The position numbers and the translations under genes were made by a program. A DNA stretch of 64,000 bases from an uncultured Prevotella sp. GTDB taxonomy: Bacteria; Bacteroidota; Bacteroidia; Bacteroidales; Bacteroidaceae. The stretch is from positions 1 to 64,000 of the forward strand of contig CAAGPV010000071.1 in assembly GCA_900771975.1 (NCBI GenBank). The letters are read 5' to 3'. The notes below the pieces were generated by a model. It ran no database searches. It was not told the origin of the DNA and was given only the letters and a program-made list of their open reading frames with translations. This document shows, piece by piece, positions 14,768 through 22,255 of the stretch (position 1 is the stretch's first letter; each line of letters opens with the position of its first letter).

Positions 14768-15187
14768 TTACCAGTTATGTCGTAATTGTTTCTGTGAACC
14801 GAATATGAGCAGGTCGCCAGTCGGTGTGCCGTCCTCGTCGGTGGCGAGCGGCAGGTCGGGTATGATTTTTCCGGCTTGCACGCCTTCCAGCCACTTTATG
14901 GCACGCTCGTAGCGCTCCTTGCGTATTTCGCTGCCCATCTTTTGGGGCATAGCGGCAATCATGTGATAGAGCGCAATGTCGGCGGTATACATTACCACCA
15001 GACGGTTGCGGTTTTCGCCTTCAGCCGAGAACACCGCTTCCGTGTCGTATTTTGGTCTGAGGTAGCCGGCAATCTCCTCGCAAGCCTCCAGTTCCGCGTT
15101 GTCGCGTATCTCCTGCGATGCCTGCGACACGACCTTCAGCGCATTTTCGCCTATGACCACTCTGTAGTCCTCTTCCGTGATAAACAT
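14768..15187 (-). CDS. Mu gp36-like protein (DUF1320)
   Basis: The 139-residue product starts MFITEEDYRVVIGENALKVV and has EACEEIAGYLRPKYDTEAVF and VVMYTADIALYHMIAAMP. This matches DUF1320 head-tail connector-like proteins. It lies next to the portal gene, as in Mu relatives. Confidence 0.85.
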   Translation of the reverse strand: MFITEEDYRVVIGENALKVVSQASQEIRDNAELEACEEIAGYLRPKYDTEAVFSAEGENRNRLVVMYTADIALYHMIAAMPQKMGSEIRKERYERAIKWLEGVQAGKIIPDLPLATDEDGTPTGDLLIFGSQKQLRHNW

Positions 15188-15201
15188 AATCAGCCTCCTT
15201 T

Positions 15202-15432
15202 CTAATGCGTCACATAAATGGCACGACGCTCGATGTCGGCAACCTTTACACCCTTACGGAAGCGGTGCTTCGCAACCAGTTCGCGGATGGTGCGTTTCGG
15301 CACGACCTTCAGCGAGCCGTTCATGTAAATCACATAATACTTCATGCCAAGCAGCTTTGAGAGCTTGTTGGCTTTCTTGATGGCACGCTTGCACTGCCAT
15401 CCCCAGATAATGTCCTTTATTACTTGTATCAT
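15202..15432 (-). CDS. Small basic late protein (76 aa)
   Basis: It starts MIQVIKDIIWGWQCKRAIKK, followed by KYYVIYMNGSLKVVPK and a basic tail. ATG 15432 is 2 bp after the terminase stop, so the two genes are tightly coupled. Function is unknown. Confidence 0.7.
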   Translation of the reverse strand: MIQVIKDIIWGWQCKRAIKKANKLSKLLGMKYYVIYMNGSLKVVPKRTIRELVAKHRFRKGVKVADIERRAIYVTH

Positions 15433-15434
15433 TG

Positions 15435-16994
15435 TTACCAAATGTTTTTGGCGGTCGGTCTTTTGCCGAACACCGGTTTGAAACTTTCCTGTCTTGTATT
15501 GCGCTGGAGTATCCATATAGCGCCTTCATCAGCGTCAGGCGCATCGTCATGCACACGGCTGCCACGTTCCAACGCCAATGTCTGTTCGATGCCCACCTGC
15601 ATGTCGGGGTCTTCCTTCTTACGCTCGTTGTACCAGACAAAGCCACGTTCCCAAAGAGGACTGACAGCCTCGATACGCTGGATTTTGTCTGGCTTCTTTC
15701 GCTTGTCGGGCATGATGGGCAGTTGGTAGCCACGCAGCTCACCTTCCACGGCAAACTCGTCCAAAATCACATCCTGCATGAAGTTGGCTTCCATGAAGAA
15801 CTGAATAGCCACCGTGTCGCGTGTACGCTCGTAGAGGTCGTATAGCCATCGAACCATCTCACTGACTGTCGCCTGGCGCACGAAACTGTCTATGAGATGC
15901 AGTTCCGAGCCAATCTTTCCCCAAACGCGGGATGCCTTGTAGTCGTTGGAGGTTGTCGATTTGAACGACGGGTCGGTATAGCACACAATCATGTCGTACT
16001 TTTCGAGCTTTGGCAGACGCTTGTATCGAATCCAATCCGCACGGAAGATAGTACCGTCCACGATAGGGTTGTGCATCATCTCCTTCTCCCAGGCACGATA
16101 GCCCACGAAGTCGCGGTAAGCCTGCGCCTCCTCTTTGGTCCATTTCTCCTTCCATACCGGTTCACCGTTACGATCGACCGCTACGATTTTAGAAAGGAAC
16201 ACTCCCTTTGTACGTGAGAGATTGTAGAGCACAGAGTTCTTGCTGATGAGGTTGCCCACCATAATGAAGCGTCCACGGCCAACATCAAGCGCACCGAAGA
16301 GAGCCTCCTTCACCCAGTCGGTGAGGTCGTGTACGAGTTTGTCGTTCTTGCAAAGCTGATCGTCGTCAAGGTCATCGATGACGATGTAGTCAGGACGGGA
16401 TTCACGGTCACGCAGACCACGAGGCGACTGTCCACGACCGCAGGCAAGGAACTTCACACCGCTCTTTGTCTTGAACTCGCCCTCCTGCCATCCGCCGTCG
16501 TTCTTCTGCTGTCCGAAGTCGGCGATGAGACGCTGGTTGTATTCCAGTTCCGCTTGAATATCTCCAAGCAGTCGGTCTGCATTGTCCTCCGACTTTCCCA
16601 CGACCACCATAAAGTTGATAAGCCGCTTCGGTTGGAACATCAACCAGAGCGGCGTGAATACATCAAGGTGGGTCGATTTGGCGTGGCCGCGCGGCCACAT
16701 GAATACAGCCTTCAAGTCGGGCGTGTTTCGGACCTTGCGTGCAGCTTCGTTGTGGAACGGGGCGTTGTGAATGGTGCGTATGACCTCGCCGGTCGTCTTG
16801 TCACGCAATTGCAGGAAGTGGGGAAAGTAATACTCGCAGAACGCTGCATAGTTGTTGAGCAAGCGTTTGATACGCATGTCTCGTTCTACTGGCGTTTCGC
16901 TTTTCAGGAGTGACGTGTCCGTAATGGCTTGCACTTGCCGGCATCGCTCTTTCCACTCCTCGTATGCCTTTTTCTTTTCCGCTGCTGTTGCCAT
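15435..16994 (-). CDS. Terminase large subunit (Mu gp28-like)
   Basis: The 519-residue protein has an ATPase domain with Walker A WPRGHAKST (about 100-108) and Walker B YIVIDDLDDD (about 203-212), then an RNase-H-type nuclease domain starting CYTDPSFKSTTSNDYKASRV (Asp near 338). It packages phage DNA into heads; in Mu relatives it cuts into flanking host DNA. It is the second gene of the leftward late operon. Confidence 0.93.
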   Translation of the reverse strand: MATAAEKKKAYEEWKERCRQVQAITDTSLLKSETPVERDMRIKRLLNNYAAFCEYYFPHFLQLRDKTTGEVIRTIHNAPFHNEAARKVRNTPDLKAVFMWPRGHAKSTHLDVFTPLWLMFQPKRLINFMVVVGKSEDNADRLLGDIQAELEYNQRLIADFGQQKNDGGWQEGEFKTKSGVKFLACGRGQSPRGLRDRESRPDYIVIDDLDDDQLCKNDKLVHDLTDWVKEALFGALDVGRGRFIMVGNLISKNSVLYNLSRTKGVFLSKIVAVDRNGEPVWKEKWTKEEAQAYRDFVGYRAWEKEMMHNPIVDGTIFRADWIRYKRLPKLEKYDMIVCYTDPSFKSTTSNDYKASRVWGKIGSELHLIDSFVRQATVSEMVRWLYDLYERTRDTVAIQFFMEANFMQDVILDEFAVEGELRGYQLPIMPDKRKKPDKIQRIEAVSPLWERGFVWYNERKKEDPDMQVGIEQTLALERGSRVHDDAPDADEGAIWILQRNTRQESFKPVFGKRPTAKNIW

Positions 16995-17006
16995 AGGCTG
17001 CCTCCA

Positions 17007-17471
17007 CTATTTTATACCCATCTGTTCTGTGATGTACATGTCCTGGTACTTGTTGATTACACGCATCAGTTCGGGAGTCACCTCTGGGTCTGTCTGCGAG
17101 CGGTACTCCAGCCACTTGGAGAACGCCATAAACACCTCGATGGCATCCACCACATTAGCCTTCTTGTCGAGTTTCTCAATGACCGACGAGAGTTTAGCCA
17201 ACTTGTCGCCGAGTCCTGCTATGAGTGCAGGGTCGTCGGATTCATTCACTTGTGTAATGAGTGTGTCGATGGTGAGCAACAGTTTGTTCACCAGTTCGGG
17301 GCGTGTGATGTTTTTGGCGGCACGAGCCTCTTTCCACCCCTCGGCTGAGCACCATTTGGATATGGTGACGCGCGACACGTCCACCTTCTCCGCAATCTCC
17401 TGCTGCTCCATGCCCGAAAGATAGAGCGTGCGTGCCAGCGATTTCTTTTTTTCAATATCTGCCTTTGTCAT
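17007..17471 (-). CDS. Terminase small subunit-like (Mu gp27/DUF1804-like)
   Basis: An N-terminal helix-turn-helix (LYLSGMEQQEIAEKVDVSRV then TISKWC) is followed by helical segments with NKLLLTIDTLITQV. A DNA-recognising small terminase partner fits this layout and its place right before the large subunit. ATG 17471 is chosen because the longer upstream frame runs through the hairpins at 17500-17606. It is the first gene of the leftward late operon. Confidence 0.78.
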   Translation of the reverse strand: MTKADIEKKKSLARTLYLSGMEQQEIAEKVDVSRVTISKWCSAEGWKEARAAKNITRPELVNKLLLTIDTLITQVNESDDPALIAGLGDKLAKLSSVIEKLDKKANVVDAIEVFMAFSKWLEYRSQTDPEVTPELMRVINKYQDMYITEQMGIK

Positions 17472-17550
17472 GTTGATAAGGTTTTTGTTCACATCAGGGC
17501 ATACCACGCCCCGATTTTTTATGCAAAAGTGCCACGATTTCGGTGGCTCT

Positions 17551-17606
17551 CCAAAAAAGTGTGCAATGGTTTCATAGAAGTGTGCAACCATTGCACACTT
17601 TTTTGG
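17551..17606. repeat. 21-bp inverted repeat in the divergent late-gene region
   Basis: The arms at 17551-17571 and 17586-17606 are perfect complements over 21 bp, with a 14-bp spacer. AGTGTGCAA appears three times (17559-17567, 17579-17587, inverted 17591-17599). A smaller GCCAC/GTGGC hairpin precedes it at 17531-17546. The repeat sits between the two divergent late blocks, so it may be a late activator site, a bidirectional attenuator or a stable RNA hairpin. Confidence 0.75.
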
Positions 17607-17625
17607 CGGACAGACAATTACCTCG

Positions 17626-17633
17626 TAATATTG
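17626..17633 (+). promoter_or_regulatory. Possible rightward late promoter box (TAATATTG)
   Basis: TAATATTG differs at one base from TAnnTTTG and lies about 42 bp before the protease/scaffold ATG at 17675. No good -33 is visible, as expected for an activator-dependent late promoter. Confidence 0.3.
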
Positions 17634-17674
17634 CACTGCGAATCGGGCAATGCAGCCCAGAAAACGACAATGAT

Positions 17675-18613
17675 ATGAGTAAAGGAAAACGAGTAAGAAT
17701 AACCAACGACAGCCTGAACAGCTACGGCACAAGAGTGCTGACAGCAGGCATGAACGTGGAGCAGTATCAGCGCAACCCCGTCCTGCTGTATATGCACGAG
17801 CGTGGTAATGTGATAGGCTATGTGAAAGACCTGAAGGTGGAGGATGGTGAAGTGACCGGCGAACTGATGTTTGACGAAGTATCCGAACTATCCACACGCT
17901 GTAAGAAGCAGTATGAGTTCGGCAGTCTGAAGATGGTGAGCGCAGGGCTTGACATATTGGAGACGAGTGAGGACCCCGAACTTTTGGTACAGGGGCAGAC
18001 CAGCCCTACTGTCACCAAGAGCAAACTGTTTGAGGTCAGCCTGGTGGACATAGGAGCCAATGACGATGCCATCGTGCTGCAGAAGGACGGCAAGAAGATA
18101 ACCCTCGGCAAGGACAGCGAATGTCCCTTGCCAATGTTGAACAACAATAATCAAAAACAAATGGAACAGAAACAGATTGCCCTGAAGTTGGGCTTGCCGG
18201 AAACGGCAACTGAGGCGGACATCAACGCCAAGCTCGGTGAGTTGAAGGCTGCCAAGGAAGAGAACGAGAAACTCCAGCAGGAGAAGGCGACCCTCACGCT
18301 TGCCGGCATCACCGCCATCGTGGAGAAGGCGGTAGGGGAGAAGCGCATCGCCCCCGACAAGAAGGACGAGTTCATCAACCTCGGCAAGGAAGTCGGCAAG
18401 GAGAAACTGGAGCGCATTGTCGCAGCCATGGCTCCGCAGATGAAACTCAGTGCCGTTATCGGGCATCAGGGCGGAGCGGCAACACAGCAGCCGACTGCCT
18501 ACAAGAAACTGAGCGATGTGCCGTCAAGCGAACTCTTGACCCTCCGCAAGGAGCAGCCCGAAGAGTACAAGCGACTCTACAAGGAAGAGTACGGCATGGA
18601 GTGTGAACTTTAG
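17675..18613 (+). CDS. Phage head maturation protease/scaffold (Mu gpI-like)
   Basis: The N-terminal half has RNPVLLYMHERGNVIGYVKD, ELMFDEVSE, FGSLKMVSAGLDILE and LFEVSLVDIGAND, typical of Mu-type prohead proteases. The second half (about 165-260) is a Lys/Glu-rich helical scaffold (ELKAAKEENEKLQQEKATL) followed by a flexible tail. Protease and scaffold in one gene is the Mu I/Z arrangement. ATG 17675 follows the late regulatory region. It is the first gene of the rightward late operon. Confidence 0.85.
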   Translation: MSKGKRVRITNDSLNSYGTRVLTAGMNVEQYQRNPVLLYMHERGNVIGYVKDLKVEDGEVTGELMFDEVSELSTRCKKQYEFGSLKMVSAGLDILETSEDPELLVQGQTSPTVTKSKLFEVSLVDIGANDDAIVLQKDGKKITLGKDSECPLPMLNNNNQKQMEQKQIALKLGLPETATEADINAKLGELKAAKEENEKLQQEKATLTLAGITAIVEKAVGEKRIAPDKKDEFINLGKEVGKEKLERIVAAMAPQMKLSAVIGHQGGAATQQPTAYKKLSDVPSSELLTLRKEQPEEYKRLYKEEYGMECEL

Positions 18614-18640
18614 TACAAACCAATAAAACAAGAAAAAGCA

Positions 18641-19708
18641 ATGAAAGCAAAAGTATTTTTGACCGTGATTATGGCTGTGCTGTTCAATGCGATGACAGGA
18701 GCCGTATTCGGTATGGCATTGGGCGTGTCGCCCGTGGCAGGTGCCGTCGGTGCCAATGCCGTCGCGCTTGCCGTGAGCGGTGCAATGCCTGTGGGAGTGG
18801 CACGCGAGGGCGTGCTGAAAGAGATTTGGACTGGTGAGCTTGTGAAGGCACTCCGCGAGTTCCTCGCCGGCACTTGGCTTGACGGCATCCCCGACAGTTC
18901 AAGCATTGTCGATAACGATGTTATCCACCTGGTAGAGGTAGGTGTGGACCCTGACGTACTTGTCAACAACACCACCTACCCAATCCCCTTGCAGGCACTT
19001 GAAGACAAGGACATCGCCATTCAGCTTGACAAGTTCCAGACAAAGGTAACACCAATCACCGACGATGAGTTGTACGCTATCAGCTACGACAAGATTGCCC
19101 GAGTGAAGGAGAGCCATTCAAACGCCATCAACGATGCCAAGTTCGCCAAGGCTGCACACGCGCTCTGCGCTCAGAAGAATACAGCCAAGACCCCAGTGCT
19201 GACCACTACCGGCGAACGTGATGCTGCTACAGGTCGTCTCAAGCTGACCGCCAAGGATGTGCTTGCGATGAAGGCAGCCCTCGACAAGTTGGGCGTTCCG
19301 ACCACTAACCGTCGTCTCGTGTTGTGTACCGACCATGTGAACGACCTCTTGGAAACTGACCAGCGCTTTAAGGAGCAGTACAATATCGACCGCAACACCG
19401 GCAAGGTGGGCAAGCTCTACGGCTTTGACATTTATGAATTTGCCAATACTCCTTATTATACATCCAAGGGAGAGAAGAAGGCAGTCGGCGACAAGGGAGA
19501 GACCGCAGGTGATTTCCACTGCTCATTCGCATTCTATACACTGCGTGTGTTCAAGGCAACTGGCTCCACCAAGATGTACTGGAGTGCTGCTGAGAACGAC
19601 CCAGAGTACCAGCGAAACAAGGTGAACTTCCGCCACTACTTCATCTGCATGTTCAAGAAGGCAGATGCAGGTGTTGTAATGACCAGCGGATATAAAGCTG
19701 CAGCGTAA
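18641..19708 (+). CDS. Major head protein (Mu gpT-like)
   Basis: The 355-residue protein follows the protease/scaffold gene, the usual place for the major capsid gene. Segments include VAREGVLKEIWTGELVKALR, LDGIPDSSSIVDNDVIHLVE and NRRLVLCTDHVNDLLETDQR. An unusual start (MKAKVFLTVIMAVLFNAM) is hydrophobic and may be removed during maturation. Its stop overlaps the amidase ATG by one base (TAATG). Confidence 0.82.
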   Translation: MKAKVFLTVIMAVLFNAMTGAVFGMALGVSPVAGAVGANAVALAVSGAMPVGVAREGVLKEIWTGELVKALREFLAGTWLDGIPDSSSIVDNDVIHLVEVGVDPDVLVNNTTYPIPLQALEDKDIAIQLDKFQTKVTPITDDELYAISYDKIARVKESHSNAINDAKFAKAAHALCAQKNTAKTPVLTTTGERDAATGRLKLTAKDVLAMKAALDKLGVPTTNRRLVLCTDHVNDLLETDQRFKEQYNIDRNTGKVGKLYGFDIYEFANTPYYTSKGEKKAVGDKGETAGDFHCSFAFYTLRVFKATGSTKMYWSAAENDPEYQRNKVNFRHYFICMFKKADAGVVMTSGYKAAA

Positions 19709-20181
19709 TGGCGAGAATGAAGTATTTAGTCCTACACTGCACAGCCACCCCTGAAGGCCGTGAGGTAACCTCGAAGGAGATACGCCACTGGCACACTGAC
19801 CCGGTAAGCAAGGGTGGGCGTGGCTGGAAGCAGGTAGGCTATACCGACCTGATACACTTGGATGGCAAGGTGGAACGCCTTGTCGATAACAACGAAGATG
19901 CGGAGGTTGATCCGTGGGAAGTGACCAACGGTGCCAAGGGCTACAACAGTGTGAGCCGTCATGTGGTGTATGCCGGTGGCTGCACCAAGGATATGAAGCA
20001 TCCCAAGGACACGCGCACCCCTGCGCAGCTGAAGGCGATGACCGACTATGTGCGGAACTTCCATCAGCGTTTTCCGCAGATCAAGATTGTAGGTCATTGC
20101 GACCTTCCGGGCGTAAATAAAGCCTGCCCAGCCTTCGATGTAGCCAAGTGGCTCAAGTCAATAGGAATATACCAACAGTAA
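19708..20181 (+). CDS. N-acetylmuramoyl-L-alanine amidase endolysin
   Basis: The 157-residue protein is a complete amidase-2/T7-lysozyme-type domain. Likely zinc ligands are His10 (YLVLHCTATP), His130 and Cys140 (IVGHCDLPGVNKACPAF). It cleaves the bond between muramic acid and the stem peptide at lysis. No signal peptide is seen, so it needs a holin. The spanin-like pair follows directly. Confidence 0.93.
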   Translation: MARMKYLVLHCTATPEGREVTSKEIRHWHTDPVSKGGRGWKQVGYTDLIHLDGKVERLVDNNEDAEVDPWEVTNGAKGYNSVSRHVVYAGGCTKDMKHPKDTRTPAQLKAMTDYVRNFHQRFPQIKIVGHCDLPGVNKACPAFDVAKWLKSIGIYQQ

Positions 20182-20185
20182 AAAT

Positions 20186-20671
20186 ATGGATGGCATGAAT
20201 ATCAGCGAAGTCCTGAACGTCCTCCTTGGCGGAGGTCTGGTGGCTACCATTGTTGCAATATGCACGCTGCGGGCTACCATAAGGAAAGCGAAAGCGGAAT
20301 CGATGAAGGCAGAAGCCGATGCCGAGACGGTGCGTATGGACAACGCCGAGCATGCCACCCGTATCTTGGTAGAGAACATCGTGAAACCATTGAAGGAAGA
20401 ACTCAATGAGACAAGAAGATACCTCGAAGCCTCGAAGCGCGAGATGGCGCGTCTTAGGAAGGCTATCGACACTGCGAACAGTTGCAAGCATCATGATGAC
20501 TGCCCTGTTCTTGTCGGGCTGCGCGACAAGCCGAAAAGCGAGCGTGGCAACGGAGGAAAGCGTGAAACAAGTATCCGCGGACACCCTCCAGAGCGAGGTT
20601 CGTCAGACATGGACGGAGACAGTACCGCAGGAGGAAGCCAAGCTGGAGATACCTCTGGCGGAACTGACTAA
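20186..20671 (+). CDS. Inner-membrane spanin-like protein (161 aa)
   Basis: One N-terminal membrane segment (LLGGGLVATIVAICTL, about 13-28) precedes a long charged coiled coil (ETVRMDNAEHATRILVENIV, ELNETRRYLEASKREMARL) and a low-complexity Gly/Ser/Asp tail. The tail is encoded where the 20493 lipoprotein frame overlaps. This is the Rz-type inner-membrane spanin layout, right after the endolysin. Confidence 0.7.
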   Translation: MDGMNISEVLNVLLGGGLVATIVAICTLRATIRKAKAESMKAEADAETVRMDNAEHATRILVENIVKPLKEELNETRRYLEASKREMARLRKAIDTANSCKHHDDCPVLVGLRDKPKSERGNGGKRETSIRGHPPERGSSDMDGDSTAGGSQAGDTSGGTD

Positions 20672-20972
20672 CCTACCCGAAAAGGCAGAGTACCGAGCCA
20701 AGAACGGACGAGCCAGCGCAACCGTGCAGAACAAAGGTGGCACCATCGTTGTGTATGCCACTTGCGACAGTCTGCAACGCCAGTGCGAGTACTATGAACG
20801 CCAGATGGCGAGCTACAAGAAAGCATTGGAGCAGCAGAAGAATGAAGCCAAAACGGAAAAGGAACGCAGTTCCAATCCGTGGAAGATGCTTCTCATCGCC
20901 TTTATCGTCGGAGTGGCGACCGGCATAGTATTAACCATTACAACAAGAAAGATATGGCAAAAAGTGTTTTAG
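20493..20972 (+). CDS. Lipoprotein overlapping the spanin-like gene (159 aa)
   Basis: The frame starts MMTALFLSGCATSRKASVAT, a short lipoprotein signal with lipobox LSGC. The body has coiled-coil character (CDSLQRQCEYYERQMASYKK) and ends in a membrane segment (MLLIAFIVGVATGIVLTI). It overlaps the upstream gene by 179 bp in a different frame, as Rz1 does with Rz. The C-terminal membrane segment is not typical of Rz1. An upstream in-frame ATG at 20406 would hide the signal peptide. Confidence 0.72.
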   Translation: MMTALFLSGCATSRKASVATEESVKQVSADTLQSEVRQTWTETVPQEEAKLEIPLAELTNLPEKAEYRAKNGRASATVQNKGGTIVVYATCDSLQRQCEYYERQMASYKKALEQQKNEAKTEKERSSNPWKMLLIAFIVGVATGIVLTITTRKIWQKVF

Positions 20973-21418
20973 ACGGAACCAATCTCATTCTGAGCGTCGG
21001 TGAAAAAGCGTTGGGCTTCTCCACTGGCTGTAAGGTGACAACCACAACGGAGACTGGTGAGCGCGTAACCAAGGAGGCAGCAAGCGGCAAGTGGAAAGAG
21101 AAGTTCGTGAAGAGTTTTTCCGAGAGCATTTCAGCCGAGGGCTGTGTCCTCACGGATGGCGACACCGAGACCCCGACCTACGATCAGTTGAAGGACATGC
21201 AACTCAATGGTGAACCCATAGACGGACGTTACTGTCTGCGCGATGGCGACCAGCGTACCGGCAAGACAACCGGTGGCTACAAGGGCAAGTACATCATCAC
21301 CTCGCTGGAACTTGACGCACAGGCCGGTGACGATGCCAAATACAGCCTCCAGTTGGAAAACTGCGGCAAGGTTGAGAAAGTGGCCAATGGCCTTAGTGAA
21401 GCATCAAATCCGGAATAA
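20954..21418 (+). CDS. Major tail tube protein (TP901-1/Mu-like class)
   Basis: MAKSVLDGTNLILSVGEKAL, STGCKVTTTTETGERVTKEA and the KYSLQLENCGKVEKV C-terminus fit the phage tail tube family. ATG 20954 is chosen over an upstream in-frame start because it begins the conserved MAKSVLDGTN stretch. The gene precedes the tail chaperones and tape measure, the canonical tail order. It overlaps the lipoprotein 3' end by 19 bp. Confidence 0.8.
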   Translation: MAKSVLDGTNLILSVGEKALGFSTGCKVTTTTETGERVTKEAASGKWKEKFVKSFSESISAEGCVLTDGDTETPTYDQLKDMQLNGEPIDGRYCLRDGDQRTGKTTGGYKGKYIITSLELDAQAGDDAKYSLQLENCGKVEKVANGLSEASNPE

Positions 21419-21421
21419 GCT

Positions 21422-21712
21422 ATGATAAAGATAACGTTGAAGGGGAAAGAATATCCCTGTGGCTTTGTCATGGGAGCGTTTCTCATGTTCAAGCGAGAGA
21501 CGGGCAAGGATGTGAGCCAAATCAAGCAGGACGACCTTGAAGAACTGCTGATGCTGATGTGGTGCTGCGTGAAGTGCGCAAGCCAGGCGGAAGGCACCGA
21601 GTTCCCTCTGGACTTCGAGACTTTCTGCAACAGCATTACACCAGACGTTCTCAATGATTGGAATGAGCAGGTGAGGCAGTCGGCTGAAAAAAAAAGGATG
21701 GGGAAAGTGTAG
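21422..21712 (+). CDS. Tail assembly chaperone, short (G-type) product
   Basis: The 96-residue product starts MIKITLKGKEYPCGFVMGAF and ends SAEKKRMGKV. It lies between the tail tube and tape measure genes, where tailed phages carry the G/GT chaperone pair. A run of nine A near its end (21687-21695) permits a -1 slip into the following frame, which makes the longer product. Confidence 0.8.
   Translation: MIKITLKGKEYPCGFVMGAFLMFKRETGKDVSQIKQDDLEELLMLMWCCVKCASQAEGTEFPLDFETFCNSITPDVLNDWNEQVRQSAEKKRMGKV
21688..21694 (+). promoter_or_regulatory. Programmed -1 frameshift site (A AAA AAA)
   Basis: In the zero frame the codons are GAA AAA AAA AGG. Tandem -1 slippage on the A run places the ribosome on AAG GAT GGG GAA, open to 22044 with no intervening stop. 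The location near the end of the first tail chaperone gene is the classic position. Confidence 0.8.
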
Positions 21713-22044
21713 AAGACCCCGACATCGAACAGTTGCTCGGTATAGCGATGGGGTGCATTGGAATGAGTATGGATGACTTTTGCCGATGCACCCCTTCTGA
21801 GTTCTATGCAGCATGGAAAGCATGGAATGAGATGCAGCAAAGCCGTGATCGTGGCGAATGGGAACGTCTGCGCATGCAGTGCCTTTGCACGTTGCAGCCT
21901 TATTCAAAGAAAACGCTCGATGCCTCCGACATTATGTCATTTCCATGGGAGACGGAGCAGAAGTCGGAAAATGAAGTGAAGATGGACAAAGAAGACACCC
22001 TACGCAGATACAGGGAAGCAAAGGCGGCGGCAGGGTTGAAATAA
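21694..22044 (+). CDS. Tail assembly chaperone, frameshift extension (T-type)
   Basis: The -1 frame continues as KDGESVEDPDIEQLLGIAMG, then MSMDDFCRCTPSEFYAAWKA and a charged tail. An isolated start at 21733 would omit the acidic linker, which flows naturally from the upstream product. The G-T fusion binds the tape measure during tail assembly. This arrangement is known throughout long-tailed phages; the site here is read directly from the sequence. Confidence 0.75.
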   Translation, partial: KDGESVEDPDIEQLLGIAMGCIGMSMDDFCRCTPSEFYAAWKAWNEMQQSRDRGEWERLRMQCLCTLQPYSKKTLDASDIMSFPWETEQKSENEVKMDKEDTLRRYREAKAAAGLK

Positions 22045-22048
22045 ACAA

Positions 22049-22204
22049 TTATTTGCCTTTGAAGAATTTAATCAGGGCCGCGATTTTGGTAACGACATAT
22101 AAGAATATGGGTAAACAAGCCACAAGACAAATAGCCACCGTCAGCACCGATGCGAAAGGGTGCTGCACGATAAGGTCGTGTATGGGTTTCAAGTTTACGC
22201 TCAT
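22049..22204 (-). CDS. Small single-pass membrane protein on the opposite strand (51 aa)
   Basis: The frame starts MSVNLKPIHDLIVQHPFASV and then has one hydrophobic stretch (LTVAICLVACLPIFLYVV) and a basic end (IKFFKGK). It is wedged between the tail chaperone and tape measure genes and reads against them. A minus-strand -7 box (22230-22237) precedes it. These points suggest a prophage-expressed accessory gene; the function is unknown. Confidence 0.6.
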   Translation of the reverse strand: MSVNLKPIHDLIVQHPFASVLTVAICLVACLPIFLYVVTKIAALIKFFKGK

Positions 22205-22229
22205 AAGTTGTTCAAAAATGTATCCGCCA

Positions 22230-22237
22230 CAAAGGTA
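22230..22237 (-). promoter_or_regulatory. Minus-strand promoter box (TACCTTTG) for the 51-aa gene
   Basis: CAAAGGTA on the + strand reads TACCTTTG on the minus strand, a TAnnTTTG match. A TTTG equivalent lies about 22 bp upstream at 22260-22263. The ATG follows at 22204. Confidence 0.55.
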
Positions 22238-22255
22238 AACAATAAAAATGAGAAT

